This document shows positions 29,085-36,358 of a stretch of 64,000 nt of DNA, piece after piece. The notes under the pieces were generated by a model, which saw only the letters and a program-made list of their open reading frames with translations, had not been told where the DNA came from and did no database searches. Where the stretch lies: NCBI GenBank assembly GCA_947497175.1, contig CANMFM010000010.1, forward strand, positions 1 to 64,000. Direction: 5' to 3'. A program made the position numbers and the translations under genes. The stretch is from an uncultured Aquimarina sp. (GTDB taxonomy: Bacteria; Bacteroidota; Bacteroidia; Flavobacteriales; Flavobacteriaceae). The stretch's first letter is position 1. Every line of letters starts with the position of its first letter.

Positions 29085-30185
29085 TTAATGCAGTTTAGGT
29101 TTTGTTGTGCCCAGTATTTTCTTATCAATTTCAAGGTATTCAAGCAAGATTCTACTTCTTTCCCTTATTGAACTTGCATCATTCGTTCCCTGCAAAGACA
29201 TTCTGTCAAATTCAATTAGTGAGTAATCCGCCTTCGAAATATCATCTTCCGCTATCGTTTTATTACGAGTTATGTCCTCCCTAAATTTTAACAGATTTGG
29301 TCTTGATATTTTACTTAAGTCACTTGTATTTAAAGCGCTACGTATAGCTAAATAATAAATTGGGATAATACTCTGTGTTCTAAGTAATGCATCTTTATCA
29401 GCAAATATTGAGACAAGTTCATCAAGAATATTCGAAACGGCCCGTTCGATACTCTTAGCATTCGAATTCTTGTCTTTCTTGTACTTCTTAGCCAAGGAAT
29501 CTAAAAACGTCTTTTTGGTGTCGTAAACTTTATTCTCTTCCCTAAGGTAGTGTTCAATAAAAAGGAGCCTTACGGCAACTTCAAGATGCTGATATCTTTT
29601 GTTTGAAAACTTGACTTTTTTCTTGAAAAAACTATGCTTTCCTAACTTTTTAATTGATTGGACTAATGGTCCACCAATGGCATTACGTTTTTCTGCAGCA
29701 TTTAGTGGTACAGCTTCATTTAGACGAAGAAACATGTCGTCAATCAATTCTAAATCGTCAGTTTCAACACATACAATAGGCATTTCGAACGATTCAAATA
29801 CCATTTTTAACTTTGGATAGTGTTCAGCTATGTCTTTATAATACAGCCCTTTTGCGTCTAGCTTAGGTTCAGGTAAGAAAATAAAGTCATCACTTAATGG
29901 AAAGTCTCCGTTTATGAATTTGAAAATTGTCTCAATTCTTTGCCTACCATCAATTACAGCATATTCATAACCTGATTTCTTCTTTTCTTCTAATGTTAGG
30001 ACATGGAAATACAATTTAGGTATATCGTAGTCATTTAGGATTGAATCTATCAGAAGTTGCCTTTTTTCTAATGGCCATATTTCACCATTTCTCTGATATT
30101 CTGGACTAAGATTAATAGATTCCTTTTCATAAACTAACCTTAATATATTGCTGTTCTTCTTTGGAAATGTTGATATGTAATTCAT
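29085..30185 (-). CDS. DUF262 domain protein (ParB-like nuclease fold)
   Basis: 366 residues. The N-terminal DUF262 region shows INLSPEYQRNGEIWPLEKRQLLIDSILND near 24-52 and VIDGRQRIETIFKF near 76-89, the DGQQR-type motif. DUF262 is the N-terminal half of GmrSD-type modification-dependent restriction enzymes and hydrolyses nucleotides there. The HNH nuclease half (DUF1524) is missing; the C-terminal 200 residues are helical. It overlaps the FRG gene by 4 bp (ATGA), so the two are translationally coupled. Confidence 0.82.
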   Translation of the reverse strand: MNYISTFPKKNSNILRLVYEKESINLSPEYQRNGEIWPLEKRQLLIDSILNDYDIPKLYFHVLTLEEKKKSGYEYAVIDGRQRIETIFKFINGDFPLSDDFIFLPEPKLDAKGLYYKDIAEHYPKLKMVFESFEMPIVCVETDDLELIDDMFLRLNEAVPLNAAEKRNAIGGPLVQSIKKLGKHSFFKKKVKFSNKRYQHLEVAVRLLFIEHYLREENKVYDTKKTFLDSLAKKYKKDKNSNAKSIERAVSNILDELVSIFADKDALLRTQSIIPIYYLAIRSALNTSDLSKISRPNLLKFREDITRNKTIAEDDISKADYSLIEFDRMSLQGTNDASSIRERSRILLEYLEIDKKILGTTKPKLH

Positions 30186-30916
30186 TTGATTTCTTTCTTT
30201 AAAGTTTCACCAATACTCGCTAACTCCGGGAACATCTGAAATTTGTCTATTCCACAAATTTTCAATTCACCTAGAATATCGTTCTTGTGTTCTGATGGAA
30301 TTATATATCTCCAAACATGCATTTTGTCTCCAATTTCTTCTATAGCAGTAGTTTTTTTGTGAAAAATGGTAAATGTTCCTTGTTGTGCTTGCATTCGAGA
30401 TGTGTTTCTTGAGGTTATTGCTGCTGCAGGTCCCATGGTGTTAGTTCTGTCTGCATGATAGCTTATAGGATCATGATTGCCAAGATCCGCTATGCCTGGA
30501 ATATCGTAGGTTTCTTCCGGTTCAATACCAGAGTGTTTGTTCAGTTCTGTTGGCAATAGCACCCATAACGCAGCATCTGAACTTGGATTATCACAACACG
30601 CAAAATACAAGGCTATAAGGGAGCTTTCCGTCCAGTCCAAAAGTCTTGTGGGAACACCATGGTGCTGCATTATAAACAGCCAGTCAAAGTCGTTACCGGA
30701 ATGATGATTCATTAATAAGGTCGCGTTTTGTTTGAACTTCTTTATTAATGTCATTTCAGATGTGCTTGTCGCTTTGCGATAGAATGAAGGGATAAGCGTA
30801 TAATCCTTTTTCGATTGTCCTCTGTACCAAATCGGACCACCATAGAAAGCAGAATCATCTTTTAGTTTCTTAATCAACTCTGAAACACTCTTTATTTTCT
30901 TATCTCGATATTTCAT
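30182..30916 (-). CDS. FRG domain protein
   Basis: 244 residues. FRG motifs are clear: IWYRGQSKKDYTLIPSFYR near 29-47, and IMQHHGVPTRLLDWTESSLIALYFACCD near 82-109. FRG proteins occur in mobile and defence contexts but their activity is not established. It is the first gene of a coupled pair with DUF262. Upstream is repeat A copy 1, whose end is about 20 bp from the ATG. Confidence 0.88.
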   Translation of the reverse strand: MKYRDKKIKSVSELIKKLKDDSAFYGGPIWYRGQSKKDYTLIPSFYRKATSTSEMTLIKKFKQNATLLMNHHSGNDFDWLFIMQHHGVPTRLLDWTESSLIALYFACCDNPSSDAALWVLLPTELNKHSGIEPEETYDIPGIADLGNHDPISYHADRTNTMGPAAAITSRNTSRMQAQQGTFTIFHKKTTAIEEIGDKMHVWRYIIPSEHKNDILGELKICGIDKFQMFPELASIGETLKKEIK

Positions 30917-30936
30917 TTCTCGTTTTTATATAGGGC

Positions 30937-31175
30937 ACAACAACTAAATAATAACAACTGCTAGTATTTCTTTTAGAGCCCCCACTAATCTAAGGCAAAC
31001 TTTGTTACCTCCCGATGTGGGAAACCGTAAGCATTTTAAAAAAGATTTTTGTATGGGGCCTTGGTGTGCCGGTACTACGTTTATCGATATGCTCTGTATG
31101 GATACCTTTGTAGATGAGTCTAACCTGTAGATTGATTTTTTATGTGGCCACTAGTCGCGGACTTGTGGGAAGAGG
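30937..31175. repeat. Spacer repeat A, copy 1
   Basis: About 240 bp, similar along its length to 34268-34504 (A2) and in its first 110-140 bp to 36201-36345 (A3) and 52401-52530 (A4). Shared core: aactaaataatarcaayt, cactaa(t/c)ctaaggcaaact, ttgttacct, atgtggg, ttttaaaaaagatttttgt. One end abuts the FRG start. Confidence 0.8.
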
Positions 31176-31278
31176 GATCAAATGACAATAAATAAAGTGA
31201 AGAATTGAGTACAAGTAATATTCATAAGTATGGCGTGTTGCGCAAAATCCGGATGATGTTCTGATTAAGAAAACAAGA

Positions 31279-31329
31279 TAGCGCATTGCTTGTAAATTTC
31301 CTACTCGAAAATCCACAAGCAATGCGCTA
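31279..31329 (-). terminator. Long hairpin past the serine hydrolase
   Basis: A perfect 15-bp inverted repeat (TAGCGCATTGCTTGT / ACAAGCAATGCGCTA) with a 21-nt loop, 10 bp past the stop at 31339; a TCTTGTTTTCTT tract follows on the minus strand. It may be a terminator or part of a mobile spacer. Confidence 0.6.
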
Positions 31330-31338
31330 AATATGTTG

Positions 31339-32424
31339 TTACTTTCTGGTTTTATCCAGCACTTGCATAGCCGGAATAATAAAATCATTCATAATTTCAT
31401 TAGTATACTGATGACCATTTCTATTGCCATAGTTTGTTGTAGTAATAACAACAGACATATTTAATTCGGGACATGCTAAAACTTTGTTTCCACCATTACC
31501 CGACATGAAGAAAGCGTTGTATTTTTTATCCTTACCAAAGTTTTTTAACCAAAAGAGATAACCATATTCGGCATCATACGCTTCGAGTTTTGTTGTTGTC
31601 GCTTTTTCTATCCAAGACGATGAAATAATTTGTTTCCCGTTCCATTGTCCTTTTTTTAAGCATAACTCAATTAGCTTTAAAAGATCTCTACTTTTATATT
31701 CACTACCTCCGGCGGTATTTAATATTTTTTGAGGTGTATAGTGCAAGGTATAGTCTGTAATTGCCAAAGGTTCAAAAAGATGCTGCTTTGCAAATTCGGC
31801 CAAATCACTTTTAATGGCATTTTGTAAAATTTCTGCCATTAAAGCCGCTCCGGCACTACAATAACTAAACGCACGACCATAAGGTCGTTCTTTGGGTTGA
31901 GGTCCCCAAGGATACGAATACACAGGAAGGTCCAAATAGAATTGAGACCAATCCTCTATGATATACATGCGTTCTTCATTACCTCTAGAGTATCTGTTAT
32001 CATCATTACATTCTAAAACAGAGCTCATTGTTAAGAGGTCTTCGATTGTAATTTCTTGTTTGCGCTTATCTGGGTTTTTTACCGGAAGTTTGTGCTGTAA
32101 ATAGTCAAAGATTTTATCCTTCTCTGACCCTATATGCCCTTTGTCTAAAGCTATACCTGTTAGCAGAGTTGCCATGGTTTTGGTAACCGAACGCGTATTA
32201 TGTTTAGAATTAACGTCATTTTCAGCGTAATACTTTTCAAATAAAACATTGCCATCCTTAGCGATTAGAATACTTGTTATACGCTCATATTTTCCAGAAG
32301 AAACAACACTATCCATCGTATTTAATAGCGGAATATTATTTTTATTGGTTTTAGAAAAATTGAGTTGGGCATTAGCAGGTAAAACACATAAACAGAAAAC
32401 TATTGTTAGAAGTGTATATTTCAT
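31339..32424 (-). CDS. Secreted serine hydrolase, class C beta-lactamase fold
   Basis: 361 residues with a signal peptide ending ANAQL near 20. The SxxK motif is SVTK near 80 (HNTRSVTKTMATLLTG); the second motif appears as SYCSAGAAL and the third as FMSGNGGNK. These penicillin-binding-type hydrolases cover esterases and D-aminopeptidases; the substrate is unknown. It follows an AraC gene by 71 bp, a regulator-enzyme unit seen repeatedly in this region. Confidence 0.85.
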   Translation of the reverse strand: MKYTLLTIVFCLCVLPANAQLNFSKTNKNNIPLLNTMDSVVSSGKYERITSILIAKDGNVLFEKYYAENDVNSKHNTRSVTKTMATLLTGIALDKGHIGSEKDKIFDYLQHKLPVKNPDKRKQEITIEDLLTMSSVLECNDDNRYSRGNEERMYIIEDWSQFYLDLPVYSYPWGPQPKERPYGRAFSYCSAGAALMAEILQNAIKSDLAEFAKQHLFEPLAITDYTLHYTPQKILNTAGGSEYKSRDLLKLIELCLKKGQWNGKQIISSSWIEKATTTKLEAYDAEYGYLFWLKNFGKDKKYNAFFMSGNGGNKVLACPELNMSVVITTTNYGNRNGHQYTNEIMNDFIIPAMQVLDKTRK

Positions 32425-32455
32425 ATTACATTTTTTAATTAGTGAATCATCAAAC

Positions 32456-32490
32456 TTAGAGAATACGATGACTACTTAATAGAATGAAAT
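32456..32490. promoter_or_regulatory. Weak 21-bp-spaced direct repeat between AraC and serine hydrolase
   Basis: GAAT-containing half-sites (TTAGAGAAT at 32456-32464 and TAATAGAAT at 32477-32485) are 21 bp apart. Only about nine of 14 positions agree, so this is the weakest of the set. Confidence 0.3.
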
Positions 32491-32495
32491 TAACA

Positions 32496-33317
32496 TTATA
32501 AATTTTTAGTAATATTTTTTCGATATGTGCTTAGCGTAATATTGAAAATCGATTTAAATACACGATTAAAATGACTTTGGTCTGAAAAACCTGTTTCGTA
32601 CGCTATTTCGGTTAGTGAACTCTTTGAGTCCAGAAGCAGTGGGATGGCTTTTTTAACTTTATGTTGTCTTATGTATTCACCAAGACTCATTGAAAGATGT
32701 TTAGATGCAGCTCTTGAGATATGTACAGGATGTACATTTAGCTCATTTGATAAATAATCAAGACTTAGTGAAGAAGTGTCATAGTGTAGTAGTTCTTTTA
32801 AGTCATCTACCCAGCTTGGATTCTTTTGAGCGTTAAATTCTTTTAAGTTGCTCAACGCTTCACAGATTTGAAGTAATAAAACCTCAACAGACACATCACT
32901 GTATGTATCCGAAATTAAAAACTCATGATATAGCCTTGCAAAGAGTAAGTGTAGTTTCGGGTTTTCAATTAGTTGACTTCCTTCCAATAGATTTTGTGGT
33001 ATTCTGTTTTCTCTAAGCCATTTTCTTTCAAATTCCAGATGAAAACCACTAGCCTTAGCAGAATGTTTAGAACCATAATGAGGTTCTTGCCAATTGTTGA
33101 ACATTAAGCTTCCGGCAGGACACAATGATGTTACTTTTTTATTGCAATCCTTCATATTACCGCTTAATACGTACATGAAATAGGGGTTTTCATGATAATG
33201 CCATGGAGTTCTATCTTCGTGATAGTGATATCGGGTCAATAAAATACCATTATATACCATCTCTGAGTTTAGGCTACCATAGTATTTTCCTTTAGTTGAG
33301 ATCTTCATTGTATACAC
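32496..33317 (-). CDS. AraC family regulator
   Basis: 273 residues. N-terminal cupin (WHYHENPYFMYVLSGN near 39-54, AGSLMFNNWQEPHYG near 68) and a C-terminal HTH pair (LSNELNVHPVHISRAASKHL, LTEIAYETGFSDQSHFNRVF). Met4 is an alternative start. Upstream GACCAAAA occurs twice (33326, 33343; 17 bp apart), perhaps for autoregulation. It precedes a serine hydrolase gene. Confidence 0.87.
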   Translation of the reverse strand: MYTMKISTKGKYYGSLNSEMVYNGILLTRYHYHEDRTPWHYHENPYFMYVLSGNMKDCNKKVTSLCPAGSLMFNNWQEPHYGSKHSAKASGFHLEFERKWLRENRIPQNLLEGSQLIENPKLHLLFARLYHEFLISDTYSDVSVEVLLLQICEALSNLKEFNAQKNPSWVDDLKELLHYDTSSLSLDYLSNELNVHPVHISRAASKHLSMSLGEYIRQHKVKKAIPLLLDSKSSLTEIAYETGFSDQSHFNRVFKSIFNITLSTYRKNITKNL

Positions 33318-33706
33318 AGTTTATTGACCAAAACGATGTTTAGACCAAAATAGTTGATAAAGGTTGGGCTTTTATAGTTTGAAAATAAATGCCAAAAACT
33401 CTTAGAATTTAATTTGTTCATGGTTTATCAGCTTGTGGGTAACATTTTGGCTATGGTTTGTTGGGAAATGGTACTCGAGTGCCATTCCGATTCATGAGCC
33501 TAAGATAGCAAATACACCTGAAATTCCGTCAAGGAATTTCGCTGCGATAAACTCATAGTCATCGTTGACAGTAGTTATTATTTAGTTTTCGCTATTGAGT
33601 TAAACCAGAACTAATTGTTTTAAGCTTTACTAATTATAACTATCACCTTTTTATTTTTCAGTGTGGAAATTAACCCAGAATTAAGAATACTAACTTCGAG
33701 AAGTGT
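33318..33706. other. Intergenic region upstream of an AraC gene
   Basis: 389 bp. It has a short inverted sequence ACTCGAGT near 33473, and gccaaaatgttaccc on the minus strand that recalls the gccaa-cgtt boundary seen in other spacers. No gene is visible. Confidence 0.4.
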
Positions 33707-33882
33707 TTATTCAAACCAGCCCCAGGTGAATTTTTGAGTGTAGTTATTTTCGTGAGTTAATTCAATCTTCACTTTTTTATTAGTACCTTTTTATTTTCGG
33801 CTAAAAATGCAATTTGAATATTAAAAATTGGTCCGAGTGAGGTAAAACCAATCTCCACGTCTTCATCTGGATTACCTATAAT
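33707..33882 (-). pseudogene. Decayed gene fragment
   Basis: A minus-strand frame with no start codon reads NPDEDVEIGFTSLGPIFNIQ, continues AFLAENKKVLIKK and stops at 33769-33771. Skipping one base in the A-run before that stop gives a continuation, KIELTHENNYTQKFTWGWFE, ending at 33707. This looks like a real protein interrupted by a frameshift and missing its start. Family not identified. Confidence 0.45.
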
Positions 33883-33929
33883 TTATGGAAACGGTTAACA
33901 AAAGAAAAGCGGGATAAACCCACTTTAAA

Positions 33930-34079
33930 TTAATCAACACACCCAATACCTGGATACCAAGCACCGCAGCAACTATTAGGTCTATCATCACAAGGAAGGG
34001 GTTCTTGAAAACCTCCGTTAATGGACTGTTGCTCTGATCGACTTAAAAGTTTGCCAAGATTTGAAATATTTTCTAACAT
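33930..34079 (-). CDS. Small GG-leader, cysteine-containing precursor-like peptide
   Basis: 49 residues from ATG at 34079. Leader MLENISNLGKLLSRSEQQSI ends with NGG, a classic double-glycine site. The 26-residue remainder (starting FQEPLPCDDRP, with CCGAWYPGIGCVD at the end) has four Cys (30, 37, 38, 47). The leader matches the peptide at 19131-19301 (ML.NI..L, then EQQSI). No modifying or export enzyme is adjacent. Confidence 0.7.
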   Translation of the reverse strand: MLENISNLGKLLSRSEQQSINGGFQEPLPCDDRPNSCCGAWYPGIGCVD

Positions 34080-34267
34080 AGTAAAAAGAATTAAGAGTTA
34101 AACGTTATTAAAGATAACGAATTAACAGTTAGCTAAATACAGCACTTTGAATTTTTTAACTATTAAATATAACCAGTTGAGATAGCCAGGCTAAAGTTTT
34201 CAATATCGCTAATCACTCGTAAACTCCAGATGTTGGTTCTGTATCCATATTCTGTTTTTAAATTACT

Positions 34268-34504
34268 GACAACAATTAGATAATAGCAATTGCTAGTAGA
34301 TCTTTTATAGCACCCATTAAACTAAGGCAAACTTTGTAACCTCTCGATGTGGGACATTGTAAATATTTTAAAAAAAAATTTTGTAAAGCCCCCGGTGCGA
34401 GTACTACTCTTATCGATACGCTCTGTATGAATACCTTTGTAGATATGCCTACCTGCAAATTGATCTTCTATGCGGCCACTAGTCACAGTCTAGTGGGAGT
34501 GAGG
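34268..34504. repeat. Spacer repeat A, copy 2
   Basis: About 237 bp, the fullest match to copy 1 (30937-31175), including the gcggccactagtc end. A 60-codon minus-strand frame inside it is not conserved in the other copies, so it is not called. Confidence 0.8.
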
Positions 34505-34539
34505 AATATATGAACTATACAAAATGTTAGATTTTCGTA

Positions 34540-34845
34540 CTATTTTAATTGTTTTTTAAGATTGCTTGGATTTTGCCTTGTATCAAAGAGAGTAATTATT
34601 TCGATTTCTTTTTTTTCGAAATTAACTCTGTAATAAAAAGTTGTTTGTTTTGTGACAACACATTTATAAAGTCCATTTAACTCCTCAGATCGTGGACAAC
34701 TATCGGGTTGTAGAGTTATTTGATTAATTTTTTCGGTTAATTTAGCTACAAACTCGTTTTTAACCTTTAGACTCCATTCTTCTGTAAGATATTCAGTGAG
34801 TTTTAGAAGTTTAGATTCGGCAAGTTTGGATAAGTAAATCTTCAT
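34540..34845 (-). CDS. RelE/ParE family toxin
   Basis: 101 residues with the ParE pattern: N-terminal helix pair (SKLAESKLLKLTEYLTEEW), PRSEELNGLYKCVVTKQTTFYYRVN and EIEIITLFDTRQNPSNL. The family poisons gyrase (ParE) or cuts mRNA at the ribosome (RelE). It overlaps the upstream antitoxin by one base. Confidence 0.88.
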   Translation of the reverse strand: MKIYLSKLAESKLLKLTEYLTEEWSLKVKNEFVAKLTEKINQITLQPDSCPRSEELNGLYKCVVTKQTTFYYRVNFEKKEIEIITLFDTRQNPSNLKKQLK

Positions 34846-35063
34846 TAAGAAATCTTTTTCAAAACATCATCATAGGAAATTCGCTGCCCTTTTTCGAGTT
34901 CCTCAATGCCTCTTTTAATTTCTTTTTTTTCTGATGCACTTAAATCATTCCAAAAATCTTCTTTTTCATTATTAATATAGTCAGTCACTTTTTTAATGAA
35001 TTCAATACTATCGATATTCAAAATCATTTTAACTAACTCAATTTTAGAAGCTTTAATATCCAT
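34845..35063 (-). CDS. Antitoxin of the ParE-type pair
   Basis: 72 residues, mostly helical and acidic-basic. It ends EEKKIERG-like: SASEKKEIKRGIEELEKGQRISYDDVLKKI, a common antitoxin C-terminus that wraps the toxin. No DNA-binding domain is obvious. It is the first gene of the pair. Confidence 0.8.
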   Translation of the reverse strand: MDIKASKIELVKMILNIDSIEFIKKVTDYINNEKEDFWNDLSASEKKEIKRGIEELEKGQRISYDDVLKKIS

Positions 35064-35245
35064 TTCCTTTCCTTTATTTCAAAAATACGAAAAAATTAAG
35101 TTTGATTGTTGTTTGGGTATGAAGCCTAACGGTCTCGTGTATGAGTTGTAGCGGATTTCTACTCGTTAGCTTTTCAATTTTGCAGTGACCTTTTTATGTT
35201 CATACTTTCGTTCTATCACTTAAACGGCTATTATTTAACACTAGG
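35064..35245. other. Spacer with attC-like ends
   Basis: On the minus strand it reads AGCTAACGAGTAG ... CTCATACACGAGACCGTTAGGCT. Its ends are nearly complementary (AGC-TAACG against CGTTAGGCT), and GTTAGGC matches the GTTRRRY core of integron attC sites. It precedes the antitoxin start by about 40-90 bp. Confidence 0.4.
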
Positions 35246-35413
35246 TTAGTTGCTGTTTGTTCTTTTTAGGAGTTCCTTTTTTAACTGATTAAAATCTACC
35301 CAATAGATGTTGGATTCCCAATAACTACTTCCATCTTCTCCTTTCTTTTCTACTCCTCTGTCAAAAAATAAATATTTGCCATCAGGAGAAACCGTTGCTG
35401 TTGTTTCACTCAT
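35246..35413 (-). pseudogene. Fragment of a PD40/WD40-like beta-propeller protein
   Basis: 55 residues with TVSPDGKYLFFDRGVE and SNIYWVDFNQLKKEL, the end of a TolB/PD40 repeat protein. These proteins normally exceed 250 residues, so this is the C-terminal remnant of a truncated gene, starting at a chance ATG (35413). Confidence 0.55.
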
Positions 35414-35491
35414 TTCCGTTTCTATTTTTCAATTAGGTATGTTCTTTTCTATTGTGTTACATATATTTTGATGCAATGGCTTAAACTGTTT

Positions 35492-35642
35492 AGTATATAT
35501 GTCGTAGCAAGGCAAAATGTTACATCACTTTTAGGTTTTTCTGCGCATTGATTGCTGTTTTTTTTCGTTTCGCAAGCATTGTTCTATTGTAAAAACACAC
35601 AGACTTTTCGATCTATCATCAAAACCTGCTATGACATATACT
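35492..35642. repeat. Spacer repeat C, copy 3 (diverged), with long inverted ends
   Basis: Ends are imperfect inverted repeats: AGTATATATGTCGTAGCAAGG at 35492-35512 against cctgctatgacatatact at 35625-35642. The middle resembles the 142-bp repeats at 43117 and 44611 (gcaagcattg, ttataaaaa/gtaaaaa, tcgat). Confidence 0.6.
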
Positions 35643-35659
35643 TAATGTTGTACAACGTT

Positions 35660-36178
35660 TTACTTTTGTTCGATAATTATTTTCTTACTCTTAAAAAGGT
35701 CTATTAATTTAGAAAACCCCTCTTCACTAATCTCTGATTTATTGATTCGTAAAGGCCATTCCTTTTCTGATGTGAATATAACGAACATTACATTCTTTAA
35801 AATCAAGCACTTTTTTATTTGACTATAAAACACTGACTCATAGTTAGTTTTTCCGTAGGATATTTTCATTTGTGTAGAGTCAATAATCAAATTTTGCGAG
35901 CCGTTTTTAAACTTTTTAGCACTTTGATTTATAGATTTTAAAGCGGAATAGGTATAAATCAATTCAAAAATTAGGAGAACAATTCCAAAAATAACAATAG
36001 CCAATGCGATTCCTTTAATGTCAAATTCAATTATAGGAAAAAAGGAAACTAAAAAGATAATTCCACTTAGGATTAAAAAACCAAAAATTTGATACCATTG
36101 TTTTCTTCGATTAAAAAACAGATAACTCTTATAATCTTTTTTGTAATTTCCTTCTGAATAATTTATTATGTAATTCAA
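35660..36178 (-). CDS. Membrane protein with YcxB-like C-terminal domain
   Basis: 172 residues. Two membrane helices at about 30-50 and 55-78 are followed by a PH-like YcxB domain (NLIIDSTQMKISYGKTNYESVFYSQIKKCLI, then FVIFTSEKEWPLRINK). Function unknown. Repeat A copy 3 ends about 20-25 bp before its start. Confidence 0.7.
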   Translation of the reverse strand: MNYIINYSEGNYKKDYKSYLFFNRRKQWYQIFGFLILSGIIFLVSFFPIIEFDIKGIALAIVIFGIVLLIFELIYTYSALKSINQSAKKFKNGSQNLIIDSTQMKISYGKTNYESVFYSQIKKCLILKNVMFVIFTSEKEWPLRINKSEISEEGFSKLIDLFKSKKIIIEQK

Positions 36179-36200
36179 AATCGAGCTTTATTGATGTATT

Positions 36201-36345
36201 GTACAACAACTAAATAATAGCAATTGCTAGTAGATCTTTTATAGTACCCACTAACCTAAGGCAAACTTTGTAACCTATCAATGTGGGGAATCATAAGTCT
36301 TTTAAAAAAGATTTTTGTGCGAAGCTTTTGGTACGCTTGTACGAC
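36201..36345. repeat. Spacer repeat A, copy 3
   Basis: Shares aataatagcaattgctagta, ctaaggcaaactttgtaacc and ttttaaaaaagatttttgtg with copies 1 and 2. It fills the gap between the SulP gene and the YcxB-like gene. Confidence 0.8.
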
Positions 36346-36358
36346 TTCTTAATGGGTT

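Noticed and set aside
31140..31388. 82-residue minus-strand frame overlapping the serine hydrolase end
   Set aside because: It spans the hairpin and repeat A sequence and overlaps a well-supported gene in another frame.
33326..33350. GACCAAAA direct repeat as an AraC operator
   Set aside because: Spacing is 17 bp and the repeat is short; listed only in the AraC entry.
34276..34458. 60-residue minus-strand frame in repeat A copy 2
   Set aside because: Other copies of the repeat carry stops and shifts in this frame.
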